This document shows positions 1-9,813 of a stretch of 64,000 nt of DNA, one piece after another. The DNA is from an uncultured Clostridia bacterium. Lineage in GTDB: Bacteria > Bacillota > Clostridia > TANB77 > CAG-508. Below the pieces are notes generated by a model. It was not told the origin of the DNA. It did not search any database and worked only from the letters and a program-made list of their open reading frames with translations. Each line of letters begins with the position of its first letter. Position 1 is the stretch's first letter. The stretch is taken from positions 1 to 64,000 of the forward strand of contig CAKPOF010000005.1 of NCBI GenBank assembly GCA_934169725.1. Direction: 5' to 3'. The position numbers were made by a program, and so were the translations under genes.

Positions 1-192
1 TATAAATCTTTTTAACTAAAGTGTTTTTTCAAGCTCTTTAAACTTCTTACTTTTTTGGCTAAAAACTTTTAAAAAATCATTACTTGTTCGGTACTATATT
101 TTTAAAAATATCTTACCGCTTCGGTTTATTCTCTAAAGGATTTTATTGTTTACTTTTCAATGTACTTTTCGTTCCTCCTTGGAACGTTTTGT

Positions 193-221
193 ATTATACT
201 ATACCTTATTTTGATTGTCAA
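193..221 (-). promoter_or_regulatory. Strong sigma-A promoter, leftward (innermost of three)
   Basis: On the minus strand a perfect TTGACA (216-221) is followed after 17 nt by a perfect TATAAT (193-198). No gene starts between it and position 1, so the transcribed leader (about 1-187) belongs to something left of the window. The leader contains a GTTCC/GGAAC hairpin and AT-rich tracts and I see no coding region in it. Together with two further promoters upstream this looks like the promoter region of an rRNA operon (inference). Confidence 0.75.
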
Positions 222-373
222 GTCTTTTTTTTATTTTTTTCGACTTTTTTCTTTTTGTTTTTTCGAAGCAAAATAAAAAACTAGTAATTAATTTTATTGT
301 TTAATTTTTATATGTGGTTATTACTAATTCTCGTTTCTTTTCGATTTATTTTTCCTCTGTAAGGTACTTCGCT

Positions 374-402
374 ATAATAACATTTTTATTTGTTTCTGTC
401 AA
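374..402 (-). promoter_or_regulatory. Tandem promoter, leftward (middle)
   Basis: On the minus strand TTGACA (397-402), a 17-nt spacer, and TATTAT (374-379). The promoter and its flanks are nearly duplicated at 479-507: both share the spacer end AAAAATG and a T-rich upstream tract. This indicates a tandem duplication of a roughly 50-bp promoter unit. Confidence 0.7.
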
Positions 403-478
403 TACTTTTTTAAAAATATTTTAAAATATTTTTTTCTGTATTGCTGTTGCAAATACGCTAAATATTTTCAACAAAATT

Positions 479-507
479 ATAATAACATTTTTATTTATCT
501 GTGTCAA
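479..507 (-). promoter_or_regulatory. Tandem promoter, leftward (outermost)
   Basis: On the minus strand TTGACA (502-507), a 17-nt spacer and TATTAT (479-484). It is a near copy of the promoter at 374-402 and reads in the same direction. The segment 1-542 otherwise holds no recognisable gene. Confidence 0.7.
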
Positions 508-542
508 TACTTTTTTAAAATTATTATTAAATTTTTTCCATA

Positions 543-715
543 TTACAATTCACAATTATAAAAATTTAATAATATATTGTTTTGAAATACCGCGTAAGCG
601 ATTAAACAAGTGAATGCGAGTGCGATTTGGAGCAAACTACATATATATATATATATATTACTTTAATATGTAGTTTGCGACACCAAGGTATGAAAAAACG
701 ATATATTATTAAAAT
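543..715 (+). repeat. MITE-like hairpin repeat, copy 1
   Basis: Begins with the terminal motif TTACAATTCACA at 543. It then carries the conserved left arm (AATATATTGTTTTGAAATACC type), a one-sided GC-richer segment starting GCGTAAGCGAT, the central inverted pair GCAAACTACATA / TATGTAGTTTGC around an AT dinucleotide run, and the right arm ending near 715. The distal right terminus has decayed. It lies downstream of the GH15 gene. Other copies are at 40852, 43991, 47691, 53270 and 63791. Confidence 0.8.
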
Positions 716-761
716 CCAAACAATGTAAACTTATATCAATTATAAATTCACCTTATTATTT

Positions 762-2726
762 TTATTTGTTTTTTTGATATAATCTTTCAAGTACTATTAT
801 AAACATTGCATGGCTCCAACCTAGTCCAATAACCCAATTAGGTTTTAATGTAGTATTATCTACTTGTTCTCCCAAAAAATTATGTTTTCCAGAAGTTTTT
901 ACCACAAAATCAAACGTTTCTTTTGCCTTCATATTTTCTCCAACCTCCAAATAATATAAAGTCATCCATAAATTTGCTATTGGCCATGGATTACCATTCA
1001 TATATGAATCATTTTCAAATCTTTGATATCCACCAGTATATGTTCTTAGACTCAAATTTATTTTTTCAACAGTATTTACTACCTTTTTTTCATTTGCTTT
1101 AAACACTTTAAATGGTTCTATAGCTCCCAATATACTTATATCCATTTTTTTATCTTCTGTATTTCTATAGTATGTATTTGTTTCTTTATCACATAAATTA
1201 TTATCTATATACTCTTTTATCTTCTCTTGTAAATATCTTAATTCTTTTTCTGTTTTACTTACTTTCTCTTCTTTTAATCTATTATTATCAAATTCTGATA
1301 TATTTTTATCCAATGTATTATAAATATTTATCATGCTTTCAAATGCTGAATAGATACTTGCCAATGAATATAAATGTATTCCCTCAGACATTTCCCATAA
1401 ATCGTAACTTACATGAATTTTATTTTTATTGGCATAACTACTATTTTCTATTTCTTCTTTTACAATATCTTTTTCCTCTTCTTTTATTTCTAACCACTGT
1501 TTTACATATTTTTTTAAGAAATCAATAGCTTTTTCACACATTTTTAAGTTATCCTTCAAAAATTTCTCAGATTTTGTATATTTAAAATGTTCATATATCC
1601 CATAAACAACACTTGCTGTTTCATCTATTTGATATCCCCAACATGGTGCTAGCTTACCATCTGTAAAAAATCTTTGTTCCCACATACCGTTTTTACTTTG
1701 TGTCATTTTACAAAACTTTTTATAAAATTTATCTGTTTCTTTTTGCATATTAAGTATATCCATTGCCTTTGTTATAAAAACAGCATCTCTTGGCCAGCAG
1801 TACGCATATCTACCACATTTTGTAAAATACTCGTCTATTTCTGGTGCTGCGATAACACCTCCAGTTTCATGATTGGTTAATAATGGAAATAATAATATAC
1901 TTCTTTTATAAATTTCATAAATTTTTTCTTCATAACTATTTTCTGTTTCTTTTATATTTAGACCATTATGTGCTTTTACATATTTTCTCCAGTAAGATTT
2001 TGTAGAAACATATTCTTTATTAAAATCTTTTCTTCTTATTCTTTCTATTTCTTCTTCCATATCAGATATATTTTTATTTTCATTTAATAATATACATATA
2101 TCTATTTCTTTTTTTTGATTAGGATGTATTACTCCAATTTTATAACTTACACTAGAATCATTTGACATTCCTATATAGTCCTTATCATATATTTCTCCTC
2201 TTTTTATATTTTCTTTACTTCCATTTATTTGATGTTTTTCTATTTTTTCTTGTTTTGAAAATAATGACAATGAAAAATCATGTGCATATTGAAGCATTCC
2301 ATTATCAAAAACTTTACATCCTACATAATTGTTTTCACTAGATAATAATTCTGAATGAAAATATAATCCAACATCTAAATCTATTTTTCCATCATTAATA
2401 AATGTATATTTTTTTAATAATACATTATCTTCTTTTATTAATGCACAGTCTGTCTGAACAATTTTTAAATTAAAATACGTATTTGTTACTTCTGTATTTA
2501 ATACATTTGTATCAGTATCATAATATTGTTTATATACATTATTTATATCATCATGCAAATATATTAAATCAGAATTATTTACTTTTACACCTGTATGAAA
2601 AAAATTTATATATTGTCTATTTTCTCTTTCCGGGAAATACAATCTTTGTAGTTCTCCCTTTGAAGAATAAGTTGCCAACATTTTTTTGTTACCAATTATT
2701 GCTTCATTTAAATATTTATTTTCCAT
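762..2726 (-). CDS. Glycoside hydrolase family 15 protein (glucoamylase/dextran glucosidase-like)
   Basis: Predicted cytoplasmic GH15 enzyme releasing glucose from alpha-glucans. The first 250 residues look like the beta-sandwich domain of bacterial GH15 proteins; the rest is the (alpha/alpha)6 catalytic barrel. Visible landmarks are WPRDAVF (residues 311-317), ETASVVYGIYEHF, NPWPIANLWMTLYYL and a C-terminal LGEQVD segment, which probably carries the catalytic base glutamate. There is no signal peptide, so the substrate is likely intracellular, for example storage glycogen or imported oligosaccharide. The start follows a GGTGAAG site. It is the last gene of the minus-strand run from ftsK and lies 15 nt after the beta-CASP gene. 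The family is clear; the exact substrate is not. Confidence 0.88.
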   Translation of the reverse strand: MENKYLNEAIIGNKKMLATYSSKGELQRLYFPERENRQYINFFHTGVKVNNSDLIYLHDDINNVYKQYYDTDTNVLNTEVTNTYFNLKIVQTDCALIKEDNVLLKKYTFINDGKIDLDVGLYFHSELLSSENNYVGCKVFDNGMLQYAHDFSLSLFSKQEKIEKHQINGSKENIKRGEIYDKDYIGMSNDSSVSYKIGVIHPNQKKEIDICILLNENKNISDMEEEIERIRRKDFNKEYVSTKSYWRKYVKAHNGLNIKETENSYEEKIYEIYKRSILLFPLLTNHETGGVIAAPEIDEYFTKCGRYAYCWPRDAVFITKAMDILNMQKETDKFYKKFCKMTQSKNGMWEQRFFTDGKLAPCWGYQIDETASVVYGIYEHFKYTKSEKFLKDNLKMCEKAIDFLKKYVKQWLEIKEEEKDIVKEEIENSSYANKNKIHVSYDLWEMSEGIHLYSLASIYSAFESMINIYNTLDKNISEFDNNRLKEEKVSKTEKELRYLQEKIKEYIDNNLCDKETNTYYRNTEDKKMDISILGAIEPFKVFKANEKKVVNTVEKINLSLRTYTGGYQRFENDSYMNGNPWPIANLWMTLYYLEVGENMKAKETFDFVVKTSGKHNFLGEQVDNTTLKPNWVIGLGWSHAMFIIVLERLYQKNK

Positions 2727-2741
2727 TTTTCTTCACCTTTA

Positions 2742-4385
2742 TTATCCTTCTATTACATTTAGAATTTGTTTTTCTAATTCTTTTATTTTTTCATTTATTC
2801 TAAATATGTCTTCATCACGTAAATTTTCATTTCCTAAATCTTCATTAACATATTCTTCCATGTCTTTTAATTCATCTTTTACTTTTTCTAATCTTTCTAG
2901 TATTTCAACTTTTAATGTTTTATTTATTTTTCTTTCTATTTTATGTGTCATTGTAATTTCATCATTTATTTCATATGTTTCTCCAAATTCAGGAATAGTA
3001 ACACCTATTTTTGTTTCATTTTCAATTTTATCTGCTAATACTTCTTGTGATTCAGGCTCTCCATGTACTATAAATATATGTTTTGGTTTTTTTATGAATG
3101 AATATATATAGTTCATTAATAATTCTTGATCAGCATGTCCAGAATATCCTTCAATATATTCTATTCTTGCATTTACTGCTATATCTTCTCCAAAAATTTT
3201 TACTTTTTTAGCTCCATTAACTATATTATATCCTAATGTTCCTGGTGCTTGATATCCAACAAAAAGTATTGTACTGTTTGGATTCCACAAATTGTGTTTT
3301 AGGTGATGTTTTATTCTTCCTACTTCACACATTCCACTTGCTGATATTATAATACTTGGTGTATTATCTTCATTTAATTCTTTTGATTCATCTGCTGTTC
3401 TAGTAAATTTAAGCCCAGGAAATTCTAATGGATTATCTCCTTTAATAATTTCTTCTTTTGTTTCCTCGTCAAATAAATCCATATTTTCTTTAAACACTTC
3501 TGTAGCAGATATAGCAAGAGGACTATCTACATATACAGCTGACTTCATTAATGTTTTATATTTTCTTCTAAATTCTTCATCTGTTTTTTCTTCTTTTAAT
3601 TTGTTAATTTCATATAATATCTCTTGTGTTCTACCAACTGCAAAAGAAGGAATAACAACAGTTCCTCCATTATCTAAAGTTTCTGACACAACATTTAAAA
3701 ATATTTCAGCTTTTTGTTCATTTTTCATGTGTAATCTACTACCATATGTTGATTCCATTACAAGATAATCTGTATCTTCTATCATTGTAGGTGGACTTAA
3801 AAGAGGAATATCATTATTTCCAATATCTCCTGTAAACACTGTTTTAGTTTCATTTTCGCCTTCTTTAGTCCATACTTCAATCATACTTGACCCCAACATA
3901 TGCCCAGCATCATTAAATCTAACATGAATTTCTGGCGTTATTTCTATAATTTCATCATATTTCACTGGTTCAAATATTTCTAAAGATCTAGCCGCTTCTT
4001 CTGCAGTGTATAATGGTTCTTGTTCCTTTTCACCTTTACGTATACGTTTTCTATTTTTCCATTCATTTTCCATTTCTTGAATATGTCCACTATCTGGTAG
4101 CATTAAAGCACATAAATCACAGGTCGCCTTATGAGCATATATTTTGTTTCTGAAACCTTCATTATATAATTTGGGAATTCTTCCAGAATGATCAATATGT
4201 GCATGTGTTAAAAGCATAAAATCAATTTCTTTCGGATCAAAACAGAATTCTTCTTTATTTTGTTCCTCAATTTCTTTTTTCCCTTGCCACATTCCACAGT
4301 CTACTAAGAATTTTTTTCCACATGCTTCTACTAAAAAATTTGAACCTGTAACAGTTCTTGTTGCTCCTAAAAATGTAATTTTCAT
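2742..4385 (-). CDS. Beta-CASP metallo-beta-lactamase-fold RNase-like hydrolase
   Basis: MBL-fold hydrolase of the beta-CASP/RMMBL group that includes RNA endo- and exonucleases. The zinc motif HAHIDH is at residues 61-66, followed by an aspartate in FTGDIGN. The beta-CASP signature ISASGMCEVGRIKHHL and the RMMBL motif IVHGEPE come later. At 547 residues it is longer than the usual 450-470. The extra C-terminal 75 residues are charged and predicted to be coiled coil, which is an addition to the common family layout. Strong ribosome binding site GGAGGAG before ATG. It lies 12 nt after the preceding gene, so probably co-transcribed with ftsK. An RNA substrate is inferred from family, not demonstrated. 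Confidence 0.87.
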   Translation of the reverse strand: MKITFLGATRTVTGSNFLVEACGKKFLVDCGMWQGKKEIEEQNKEEFCFDPKEIDFMLLTHAHIDHSGRIPKLYNEGFRNKIYAHKATCDLCALMLPDSGHIQEMENEWKNRKRIRKGEKEQEPLYTAEEAARSLEIFEPVKYDEIIEITPEIHVRFNDAGHMLGSSMIEVWTKEGENETKTVFTGDIGNNDIPLLSPPTMIEDTDYLVMESTYGSRLHMKNEQKAEIFLNVVSETLDNGGTVVIPSFAVGRTQEILYEINKLKEEKTDEEFRRKYKTLMKSAVYVDSPLAISATEVFKENMDLFDEETKEEIIKGDNPLEFPGLKFTRTADESKELNEDNTPSIIISASGMCEVGRIKHHLKHNLWNPNSTILFVGYQAPGTLGYNIVNGAKKVKIFGEDIAVNARIEYIEGYSGHADQELLMNYIYSFIKKPKHIFIVHGEPESQEVLADKIENETKIGVTIPEFGETYEINDEITMTHKIERKINKTLKVEILERLEKVKDELKDMEEYVNEDLGNENLRDEDIFRINEKIKELEKQILNVIEG

Positions 4386-4397
4386 AAAACTCCTCCA

Positions 4398-5975
4398 TTA
4401 CTCAAAAACTTTATATTTTTTATTAAACTTTATTTCTACATCTTTTTTACTTATATTTTTTAAATTACTTATTTCAACTTTCTCTTCAAAAGAATCATCA
4501 TCAAATAAACTCAATTGTAAACTTTCTTTTTCTTTAGATATTTTTAAATATATATTTTCTAATGATATAGCTCTTATTTCAAATAGTTTGTTTAATATTT
4601 TATTATTTATTTCCTCATCTTTTGAAACAGTTATTATAACTTTTAATTGTCCTGCTTTTACAATTAACATTTTTTTAAGTTCTTCAATTTCTTTTTTAAA
4701 CTGTTTAACTTCATTTACATTTATATCATAATTAAACGGCAATAAGTTATAATATCTAAATTCATATATTAAATTTGTTATATCTGTTTTTTCTTCTACT
4801 TGTTTTATTCTTATTTTATAACATCTTATAAATATTTTTTGTAGTTTTATCAGATTTTTTTCTATTTCCTCTTCGGTTTTTTCTACATCAGCTATCTTTA
4901 AATATTCATATCTTTCCTCAACTTTCTTTTTATGTTCTACAAAGTTTTTAGGATTTAATAATTTATTTAAACTTTCTATTTTTTCTATTTTCTCTTCTCT
5001 TTCATCAATCATCAATTTATATAATATTCTTGCACTAAATATTTTTTTCTTTAAAGGCAATTTTTCATTTCTTTTTATATATTCCCTTTGTAATAAATCT
5101 TTATTATTTATAGTTTCATCTATCAATTTAATTTCATCAGTTAAATCTTTCTTTTCTTTGGTTATCATTTCTATAAATTTTTCTTTATCATTTATTTTTT
5201 CAAGTTCTTCACTTAAATTTTCTTTTTCTTTTCTAAAATTTTCCTTTTCTTCTGGATTATACTTTATTTCTAACAATATGGATAAAACCTCTATAGTCTT
5301 TAATATATCTTTTTCATTTCTAACTCCATATCTTTCATCTAATTTGCTTTTTAACAATTCCATATAGTCAATAATAAATTCCTTATTTTTTATCCATTTT
5401 TCTAAAAATTCATATCCTAATAAGATTCTCAGATTTTGATATATGAGATTATAACTAATACTTTCAATTTCATTTTTTATTGTTGTCCATGAATATCCAT
5501 TAAATTCTCTTAATGGTTCTACTGCATCTATATTATTTCCTACATTTATTAAATTTGACATTGTTTTATTTATTATCTGATATTTATCTTTTACAATATT
5601 TTCATTTTTACTGATTTTTGAAATACAATATAATAATTTTCTTTCTATTGGATAACATATAATCTTTTTTTGTTCTTTATCCACAAGAAATGTTTTATTT
5701 TTTAATTTATCATTTGAGTTTATTTTACAAATTTCGATAAAGTCACAATTTTCGTTTATTGTTTTTATAAAATTTTGTATATATTCTTCTTTTGTTTTTG
5801 ATTTTACTTTAACCTTTTCGTAATCTTTATATGCTGCTTCTATTTTATATAATATATTAAGAAGAAGATTTTTTGCATTTTCATCGAATTTTTTTGTTTC
5901 TAATATTGTTTCTAGTTCATTGTTGTAATCTTTTTTTACTATTCTATCTAAAAACTTTTCTTTTTTATTTAGCAT
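4398..5975 (-). CDS. Unknown coiled-coil protein
   Basis: A 525-residue Lys/Glu/Ile/Asn-rich protein that I do not recognise. It has no signal peptide or membrane segment. Residues about 225-380 are dense in heptad-like charged residues and should form coiled coils. The last 60 residues contain SLQLSLFDDDSFEE, an acidic patch, and finish with a basic tail. A good GGAG ribosome binding site supports the ATG. It sits between ftsK and the beta-CASP gene with gaps of about 20 and 12 nt, so it is almost certainly in their operon. A role in chromosome handling or RNA turnover would be guesswork. Confidence 0.75.
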   Translation of the reverse strand: MLNKKEKFLDRIVKKDYNNELETILETKKFDENAKNLLLNILYKIEAAYKDYEKVKVKSKTKEEYIQNFIKTINENCDFIEICKINSNDKLKNKTFLVDKEQKKIICYPIERKLLYCISKISKNENIVKDKYQIINKTMSNLINVGNNIDAVEPLREFNGYSWTTIKNEIESISYNLIYQNLRILLGYEFLEKWIKNKEFIIDYMELLKSKLDERYGVRNEKDILKTIEVLSILLEIKYNPEEKENFRKEKENLSEELEKINDKEKFIEMITKEKKDLTDEIKLIDETINNKDLLQREYIKRNEKLPLKKKIFSARILYKLMIDEREEKIEKIESLNKLLNPKNFVEHKKKVEERYEYLKIADVEKTEEEIEKNLIKLQKIFIRCYKIRIKQVEEKTDITNLIYEFRYYNLLPFNYDINVNEVKQFKKEIEELKKMLIVKAGQLKVIITVSKDEEINNKILNKLFEIRAISLENIYLKISKEKESLQLSLFDDDSFEEKVEISNLKNISKKDVEIKFNKKYKVFE

Positions 5976-5996
5976 TCTCTTCTCCTTTCCATTCTA

Positions 5997-8423
5997 TCAT
6001 GCTTCTTTTGCTTCACTAGTACTCATTTTTAATTCATTTAATTTTTCTAAAGTCATCAACACTTCTCTTGGTTTGCTTCCTTGATATCCAGATATAACTC
6101 CTCTTTCTTCCATTTGATCTATAATTCTTCCTGCTCTTGCATACCCTACTTTAAATCTTCTTTGTATAAATGATGTTGATGCTTGACCTGTTTCAACAAC
6201 AGTTTGAATTGCATCCATTAAAAATGGATCTGTTTCGTCATCATTTGCTTGTTCTTGTGTCAATTCCTTTTCTGTTTTATTACTATTTTCTATACTTTCT
6301 AATATATCTTCACTATATGTAGCTGTTCCATTTGATTTAACAAAATCTACTATTTTTTCTACCTCGTCATCAGAAACAAAAGCTCCTTGAACTCTAGATG
6401 GTTTTGGTGCACCAGCAGGAAAGAATAACATATCTCCTTTTCCTAAAAGTTTCTCAGCCCCTACAGAATCTAATATTGTTCTTGAATCTACTTGTGAAGA
6501 TACAGCAAACGCTATTCTCGATGGTATATTTGCTTTAATTAAACCTGTAATTACATCAACAGATGGTCTTTGAGTTGCAATAACTAAATGCATTCCTGCA
6601 GCTCTTGCCTTTTGTGCTAATCTACATATAGCTTCCTCAACATCTTTTGCTGCAACCATCATTAAATCTGCTAATTCGTCTACTATAATAACTATTTGTG
6701 GTAATTTCGCATTTTCTTCCTCTTTTTCAATTAGTTTATTATAACCTTTTAAATCTCTTACACCTTTACTAGCAAATTTATTATATCTATCATCCATTTC
6801 TTGAACTGCCCAAGCTAATGCTCCTGCAGCCTTTTTAGGATCTGTTACCACGGGAATTAACAAATGTGGTATTCCATTATATACTGATAATTCAACAACT
6901 TTTGGATCTACCATTACCAATTTTACTTCACTTGGTTTTGCATTATATATAATACTAGTTATTATTGTATTTATACACACACTTTTTCCAGAACCTGTGG
7001 AACCAGCAATTAAAACATGTGGCATTTTTGCAATATCTGCTAATTGTGTATTTCCTGCTACATCTTTACCTAATGCTACACTCAATTTTGATTTATTATT
7101 TTGAAATTCTCCACTTTCTAAAACTTCTCTCAAATGTACTGTTTGTTTTTCTTTATTTGGAACTTCAATTCCAACAGCTTGTTTACCAGGTATTGGTGCT
7201 TCAATTCTTATTGTTTCTGCTGCCAAATTCAAAGCTATATCATCTGCTAAATTAGCTATTTTGCTAACTCTAACACCTTCTGCTGGTTTTAATTCATATC
7301 TTGTTATAGCTGGACCTACAGATACATTTTCAACTTTTGCAGATACACCAAAACTATATAATGTTTTTTGCAATTTCGTTGCTGTATCTGTTAATGCCTT
7401 TGCTCCTCCTTTTAAAGTTTTCGCCTTTGACTTGCTTAGCAATTCTATAGGTGGATATTCATAATGTTCATCTTCTACAACCATAGCATGTTCTAATTGA
7501 AGTACTTCCTTCTTTTTATCTTCTTTTTTCTCTTCTTCCTGTTTAAACAAATTATTTTCTAATACATCTGGTTGTATTTCTTTTTTACTATCACGTGTTA
7601 ATGGCTCTAAATTATCATTAGAATGATCATATTTTTTTAATCCTCTTGGATTGTCTTGTTCGTTTAATATTCTTCCCCCAAAATTAATTTTTATTTGGTT
7701 GTCCATTAATTCATTATTTTCTTTTTCTTTAGCTTTTGCAATTTTTTCTGCTTTTAATCTTGCTCTTTCTTCCATTCGTTGTTCTCGTTCTTTTCTTTTT
7801 CTTTCTGCTATACTTTCTTTTTCTTCTTTTCTATTTCTTTGTTCTTTGATTTCTTGTTTTTCCATTCTTTTATCTTGTAGATTTTCAACCCACATATTTA
7901 TCAAATCTGATAAATTGATTCCAAATGTAAATACCATTACAACTATAGCTATACCTATGCATAATATAACTGCACCTAGGTCTCCTAACAGTTTAGCTAA
8001 CGGTACTGCAGCCACTGCACCTATAGCGCCTCCACCTTTGCTATGTTCTCCTAATGCATATGCATCTTTTACAACTTCTGATAATTCTTTACTTGATTGT
8101 AATTCTTCACTTGAAATTTGAAAAACACTAAAAGCTATTGATAAACTTATCACAAAAATTGCATACTGCAACATTTTTGAATTTAATGTTTCACTTCCTT
8201 CACAAGCAAGTTTTATAGAAATTACAAATCCTCCTATCGGTAACACATATTGCATTATCCCAAACATTCCACCTAATATGTCGTTTAATTTTATCCCTAA
8301 CACTCCTGATTTAGTATATATCAATACTCCAAGCAATATACTTAACATCATAATAGTTATAACTGCCAGGTCTAATCTTGAAGCTCTGTTTTTACTCTTT
8401 TTATATCTTCTTTTTTTAGCCAT
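5997..8423 (-). CDS. ftsK: DNA translocase FtsK/SpoIIIE
   Basis: Septal DNA pump that moves chromosome ends through the closing division or sporulation septum. The N-terminal 190 residues hold about four membrane segments, followed by a Lys/Glu-rich linker (about 190-300). The RecA-like motor has Walker A GSTGSGKS near residue 470 and Walker B VIIVDELADLMM. The C-terminal gamma winged helix (residues about 740-800) contains QRRFKVGYARAGRIIDQME, the part that reads KOPS/SRS-type sequences. The start at 8423 (MAKKRRY) is chosen over an upstream in-frame ATG because AGGAGTG lies just before it. The extension would run into a decayed repeat end. Confidence 0.95.
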   Translation of the reverse strand: MAKKRRYKKSKNRASRLDLAVITIMMLSILLGVLIYTKSGVLGIKLNDILGGMFGIMQYVLPIGGFVISIKLACEGSETLNSKMLQYAIFVISLSIAFSVFQISSEELQSSKELSEVVKDAYALGEHSKGGGAIGAVAAVPLAKLLGDLGAVILCIGIAIVVMVFTFGINLSDLINMWVENLQDKRMEKQEIKEQRNRKEEKESIAERKRKEREQRMEERARLKAEKIAKAKEKENNELMDNQIKINFGGRILNEQDNPRGLKKYDHSNDNLEPLTRDSKKEIQPDVLENNLFKQEEEKKEDKKKEVLQLEHAMVVEDEHYEYPPIELLSKSKAKTLKGGAKALTDTATKLQKTLYSFGVSAKVENVSVGPAITRYELKPAEGVRVSKIANLADDIALNLAAETIRIEAPIPGKQAVGIEVPNKEKQTVHLREVLESGEFQNNKSKLSVALGKDVAGNTQLADIAKMPHVLIAGSTGSGKSVCINTIITSIIYNAKPSEVKLVMVDPKVVELSVYNGIPHLLIPVVTDPKKAAGALAWAVQEMDDRYNKFASKGVRDLKGYNKLIEKEEENAKLPQIVIIVDELADLMMVAAKDVEEAICRLAQKARAAGMHLVIATQRPSVDVITGLIKANIPSRIAFAVSSQVDSRTILDSVGAEKLLGKGDMLFFPAGAPKPSRVQGAFVSDDEVEKIVDFVKSNGTATYSEDILESIENSNKTEKELTQEQANDDETDPFLMDAIQTVVETGQASTSFIQRRFKVGYARAGRIIDQMEERGVISGYQGSKPREVLMTLEKLNELKMSTSEAKEA

Positions 8424-8454
8424 CTTATCACTCCTATGCCATATTCCTTTCACA

Positions 8455-8487
8455 GTTTGTAAATATTTTGAGCTGTGAATTGTAATT
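8455..8487 (+). repeat. Remnant of MITE-like repeat (right end)
   Basis: AAATATTTTGAGCTGTGAATTGTAA matches, in pieces, the right terminus of the full repeat at 43991-44204 (AAATATTTTGAACTGTGAATTG there). Only this end is left. It lies just upstream of ftsK, so the element once inserted here and was mostly deleted. Confidence 0.6.
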
Positions 8488-8501
8488 TTATTATAATTAA
8501 A

Positions 8502-8544
8502 GCCAGATTTCAAAAGTCATATTATCTTGACTTTTGAATCTGAC
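8502..8544. terminator. Long hairpin between ftsK and the upstream gene
   Basis: An imperfect 17-bp stem pairs GCCAGATTTCAAAAGTCA with TGACTTTTGAATCTGAC around an 8-nt loop. There is no long U tract on the minus-strand side, so it may be an attenuator or a processing hairpin rather than a full terminator. It separates the rsmD pair from the ftsK operon. Confidence 0.5.
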
Positions 8545-8574
8545 TTCTGATTATAATATAGATTTATTTTCTCT

Positions 8575-9078
8575 CTATTTTAATTCTTTTCTACTATTTT
8601 GTATTGTCTTTATTGTATCTTGTAATGATATTTCCATTAGCCTTAATGCTTCTGTCATATTTGTTTCTAATTTACCCAATGTTTCTTTCATTACATCTTC
8701 TGTATTTCCTAGTAAGCTATCAGCATATTCTTTAGTTCCTTTTGATATTTCTCTAGACATTTCATTTGCTGTTTCTATAATTTCTGTTTTTTGGTCATAA
8801 GCTTTTCTTGTTATTTCATGTTCATCAATCATTGCAATAATTCTATTTTCTGCTTCTTTTACTATTCCGTCTGCTTCTTTTTGTGATTCTGCTAATATTC
8901 TTTGTCTTTCTTCTTTTACCCATTTTGCTTGTTTTAATTCATCTGGTAATTTTAATCTTATTTCTTTTATTAAATCTAACATTTCATCTTTATCTACAAC
9001 GCTTTTAGAAGAAAAAGGTAAATTCCTACTTCTTTCTAACAAATCTTCTAATGTTTCTAACAATGTAAATATTTCCAT
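8575..9078 (-). CDS. Helical protein resembling V-type ATPase H / F-type b subunits
   Basis: A 167-residue, almost entirely helical, soluble protein. Its central part (WVKEERQRILAESQKEADGI) resembles the peripheral-stalk helices of ATP synthase b or V-ATPase H subunits, and such proteins are often named that way. No ATPase genes are near and there is no membrane anchor, so a real role in an ATPase is doubtful. It lies 17 nt after rsmD with a GAAAGGGG site. In many Firmicutes coaD follows rsmD, but it does not here. A scaffold or DivIVA-like cytoskeletal function is equally possible. Confidence 0.7.
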   Translation of the reverse strand: MEIFTLLETLEDLLERSRNLPFSSKSVVDKDEMLDLIKEIRLKLPDELKQAKWVKEERQRILAESQKEADGIVKEAENRIIAMIDEHEITRKAYDQKTEIIETANEMSREISKGTKEYADSLLGNTEDVMKETLGKLETNMTEALRLMEISLQDTIKTIQNSRKELK

Positions 9079-9095
9079 GATTTTGCCCCTTTCTA

Positions 9096-9647
9096 CTATT
9101 TACCCCCTTTAAGGAATATAATATAAGCTCGTCCATATTTTCTAATATCATATATATTACAATTTAAATTTTCTAATTGTTCCATCAACTCATCTTTAAT
9201 ATCTGTTTCTATTATAATCATTGATTCTTCTTTTATAAGGTTATTTTCTAAAATTATTTTTATTGCATCTATTGCAAAATTTGTTTTATATGGAGGATCC
9301 AAAAAAATAATGTCAACTTTTTCTTTTAATTTATTTAAAACTATTTTAAAATCTTCATTATACACTACACTATCATTTTCAAAATGTGTTTTCTTTATAT
9401 TTTTTTTGATAAATTCACATGCCTCTTTAGATTTATCACAAAATATTGCTTTCTTAGCCCCTCTACTTAATGCCTCTAATCCTATTGCTCCACTTCCAGA
9501 AAACAAATCTAAAAAAACTGTATCTCTAACATCGTTTTGAATTATGTTGAATAGTGACTCTTTAACCCTGTCTAATGTAGGCCTCGTATTTTCACCATCC
9601 AAAGTATATAATTTAGTTCCTCGTGCTTTTCCCGATATAATCCTCAT
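9096..9647 (-). CDS. rsmD: 16S rRNA (guanine(966)-N(2))-methyltransferase RsmD
   Basis: SAM-dependent enzyme methylating G966 (E. coli numbering) of 16S rRNA in the 30S subunit. It has the family start MRIISGKARGTKL, the SAM-binding motif LDLFSGSGAIGLEALSRGA (about residues 42-60) and the amino-methyltransferase motif IIFLDPPYKT (about 113-122). Length 183 is normal for the family. The ATG follows a GAAAGG site. It opens a small transcription unit, with the helical protein gene right behind it. Confidence 0.95.
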   Translation of the reverse strand: MRIISGKARGTKLYTLDGENTRPTLDRVKESLFNIIQNDVRDTVFLDLFSGSGAIGLEALSRGAKKAIFCDKSKEACEFIKKNIKKTHFENDSVVYNEDFKIVLNKLKEKVDIIFLDPPYKTNFAIDAIKIILENNLIKEESMIIIETDIKDELMEQLENLNCNIYDIRKYGRAYIIFLKGGK

Positions 9648-9776
9648 ATTTTAACCTTTCTTTATAAATATCATTTTAAACCATTTTTATCCAAAGTCAA
9701 TAGTATTAATAGAAATGTAACATACATTTAACAGTTCTGTAATATACTACCTTTTTTGTAATAAAATGGCGAATAT

Positions 9777-9809
9777 AAAAGACTATCTAAATAAATAAGA
9801 TAGTCTTTT
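9777..9809 (-). terminator. Rho-independent terminator after divIVA
   Basis: Perfect 12-bp stem AAAAGACTATCT / AGATAGTCTTTT with a 9-nt loop, directly after the divIVA stop codon. The T-rich stretch on the minus strand fits termination of the sepF-divIVA transcript. Confidence 0.85.
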
Positions 9810-9813
9810 GTGA

